Source: Caldilineaceae bacterium (GTDB lineage: Bacteria; Chloroflexota; Anaerolineae; Caldilineales; Caldilineaceae). Taken from it: a DNA stretch of 5,261 bases. The notes below the pieces were generated by a model. The model did no database searches. It saw only the letters and a program-made list of their open reading frames with translations, and had not been told where the DNA came from. The position numbers and the translations under genes were made by a program. The DNA is taken from contig WGCB01000078.1 of assembly GCA_015494005.1 (NCBI GenBank), forward strand, positions 1 through 5,261, read 5' to 3'. This document shows, in pieces, positions 4,681 to 5,261 of this stretch; positions within the stretch are counted from its first letter, which is position 1, and each line of letters starts with the position of its first letter.

Positions 4681-5261
4681 ATGGCTCCCATCCCCGTGAC
4701 CCAACCCACAAACCAAACCGTCCACGACAAGCCCTTGCTCCTGGCCAGCGACCTGGAGGGCGTGCTCATTCCGGAGATCTGGATCGCCGTGGCCGAGAAG
4801 ACCGGCATCCCGGAGCTGCGCCTGACCACCCGGGACGTGGCCGACTACGATCAGCTCATGCAGATGCGCCTGGCCATCCTCCGAGAGCACGGTCTGGGCC
4901 TGCCGGACATCCAGGCGATCATCGCCACAGTGGAGCCCCTGCCCGGCGCGCTGGCGTATCTGGCCTGGCTCCGGCGGCAGAGCCAGCTGATCATCCTCTC
5001 CGACACTTTCTACGAGTTCGTCGCCCCCCTGCTGGAGCGGCTGGGCTACCCCACCGTGTTCTGCCACTCCCTCCAGGTGGCCCCCGACGGCGCCATCCAG
5101 GGCTACCGTCTGCGCCTGGAGCAGAGCAAACGCCGGGCCGTCCAGGCCTTCCGGGAGCTGGGTTTCTTCACCGTGGCCGTGGGCGATTCCTACAACGACA
5201 CGGCCATGCTGGCCCAGGCCCACCTGGGGATCCTCTTTCGCCCACCGGAGAACGTGCGGGA
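4681..5261 (+). CDS. thrH: ThrH-type phosphoserine phosphatase/homoserine phosphotransferase, 3' end cut by window
   Basis: The frame is open from the ATG to the window edge, giving 193 residues. The protein closely resembles ThrH, a HAD-superfamily enzyme that removes phosphate from L-phosphoserine and can transfer it to homoserine, linking serine and threonine synthesis. HAD motif I is the ThrH-type D-L-E-G-V (24-28), with nucleophile D24 and Glu at the usual second Asp position. P-E-I-W-I-A (31-36) and T-T-R-D (49-52) are typical of ThrH. Motif II is S107 in L-S-D-T-F-Y-E-F, motif III K150, and motif IV G-D-S-Y-N-D (168-173). The P-P-E-N-V near the end matches the family, so only a short C-terminus, perhaps 10-30 residues, should be missing. 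About 17 extra polar residues precede the usual ThrH start; a TTG start at residue 19 is possible but lacks a ribosome binding site. It follows the histidine phosphatase by 47 bases. Confidence 0.9.
   Translation, partial: MAPIPVTQPTNQTVHDKPLLLASDLEGVLIPEIWIAVAEKTGIPELRLTTRDVADYDQLMQMRLAILREHGLGLPDIQAIIATVEPLPGALAYLAWLRRQSQLIILSDTFYEFVAPLLERLGYPTVFCHSLQVAPDGAIQGYRLRLEQSKRRAVQAFRELGFFTVAVGDSYNDTAMLAQAHLGILFRPPENVR

Noticed and set aside
4606..5223. Minus-strand open frame opposite thrH
   Set aside because: Composition typical of an antisense shadow; the plus strand encodes a clear ThrH with all HAD motifs.

Overview
The window is GC-rich chromosomal DNA with five protein genes in two divergent groups around a 554-base intergenic region (3318-3871). 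No mobile element, CRISPR array, rRNA or tRNA is visible. All five genes belong to recognisable bacterial families. The overall style (GC-rich, KtrB-like potassium channel, histidine phosphatase next to a ThrH-type HAD enzyme) would fit a Chloroflexota-like bacterium. That is an impression, not a demonstrated assignment.

Leftward group (minus strand, in transcription order): a TrkH/KtrB-family potassium channel subunit (1782-3317), an N-formylglutamate amidohydrolase-family protein (805-1722) and an inositol-monophosphatase-family phosphatase (5-808). The last two overlap by four bases (ATGA), so they are almost certainly translated together. The channel gene lies 59 bases upstream of them with no clear terminator or promoter between, so one operon is likely. 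A good sigma70-type promoter (TTGACC-N17-CATAAT) lies 140 bases upstream of the channel start.

Rightward group (plus strand): a histidine-phosphatase-superfamily enzyme (3872-4633), then 47 bases later a ThrH-type phosphoserine phosphatase/homoserine phosphotransferase (4681 to beyond the window end). The pair probably shares one transcript.

The intergenic region is the least ordinary part. It holds an AT-rich island with two oppositely oriented TATAAT boxes, which lie between the arms of a perfect 9-bp inverted repeat. It also holds a long 20-base-pair imperfect stem-loop followed directly by a second hairpin, about 50-115 bases before the histidine phosphatase start. These suggest divergent promoter control and a structured 5' leader. 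I could not match them to a named regulator or riboswitch. I see no convincing new multi-gene system here; the regulatory DNA deserves the second look.
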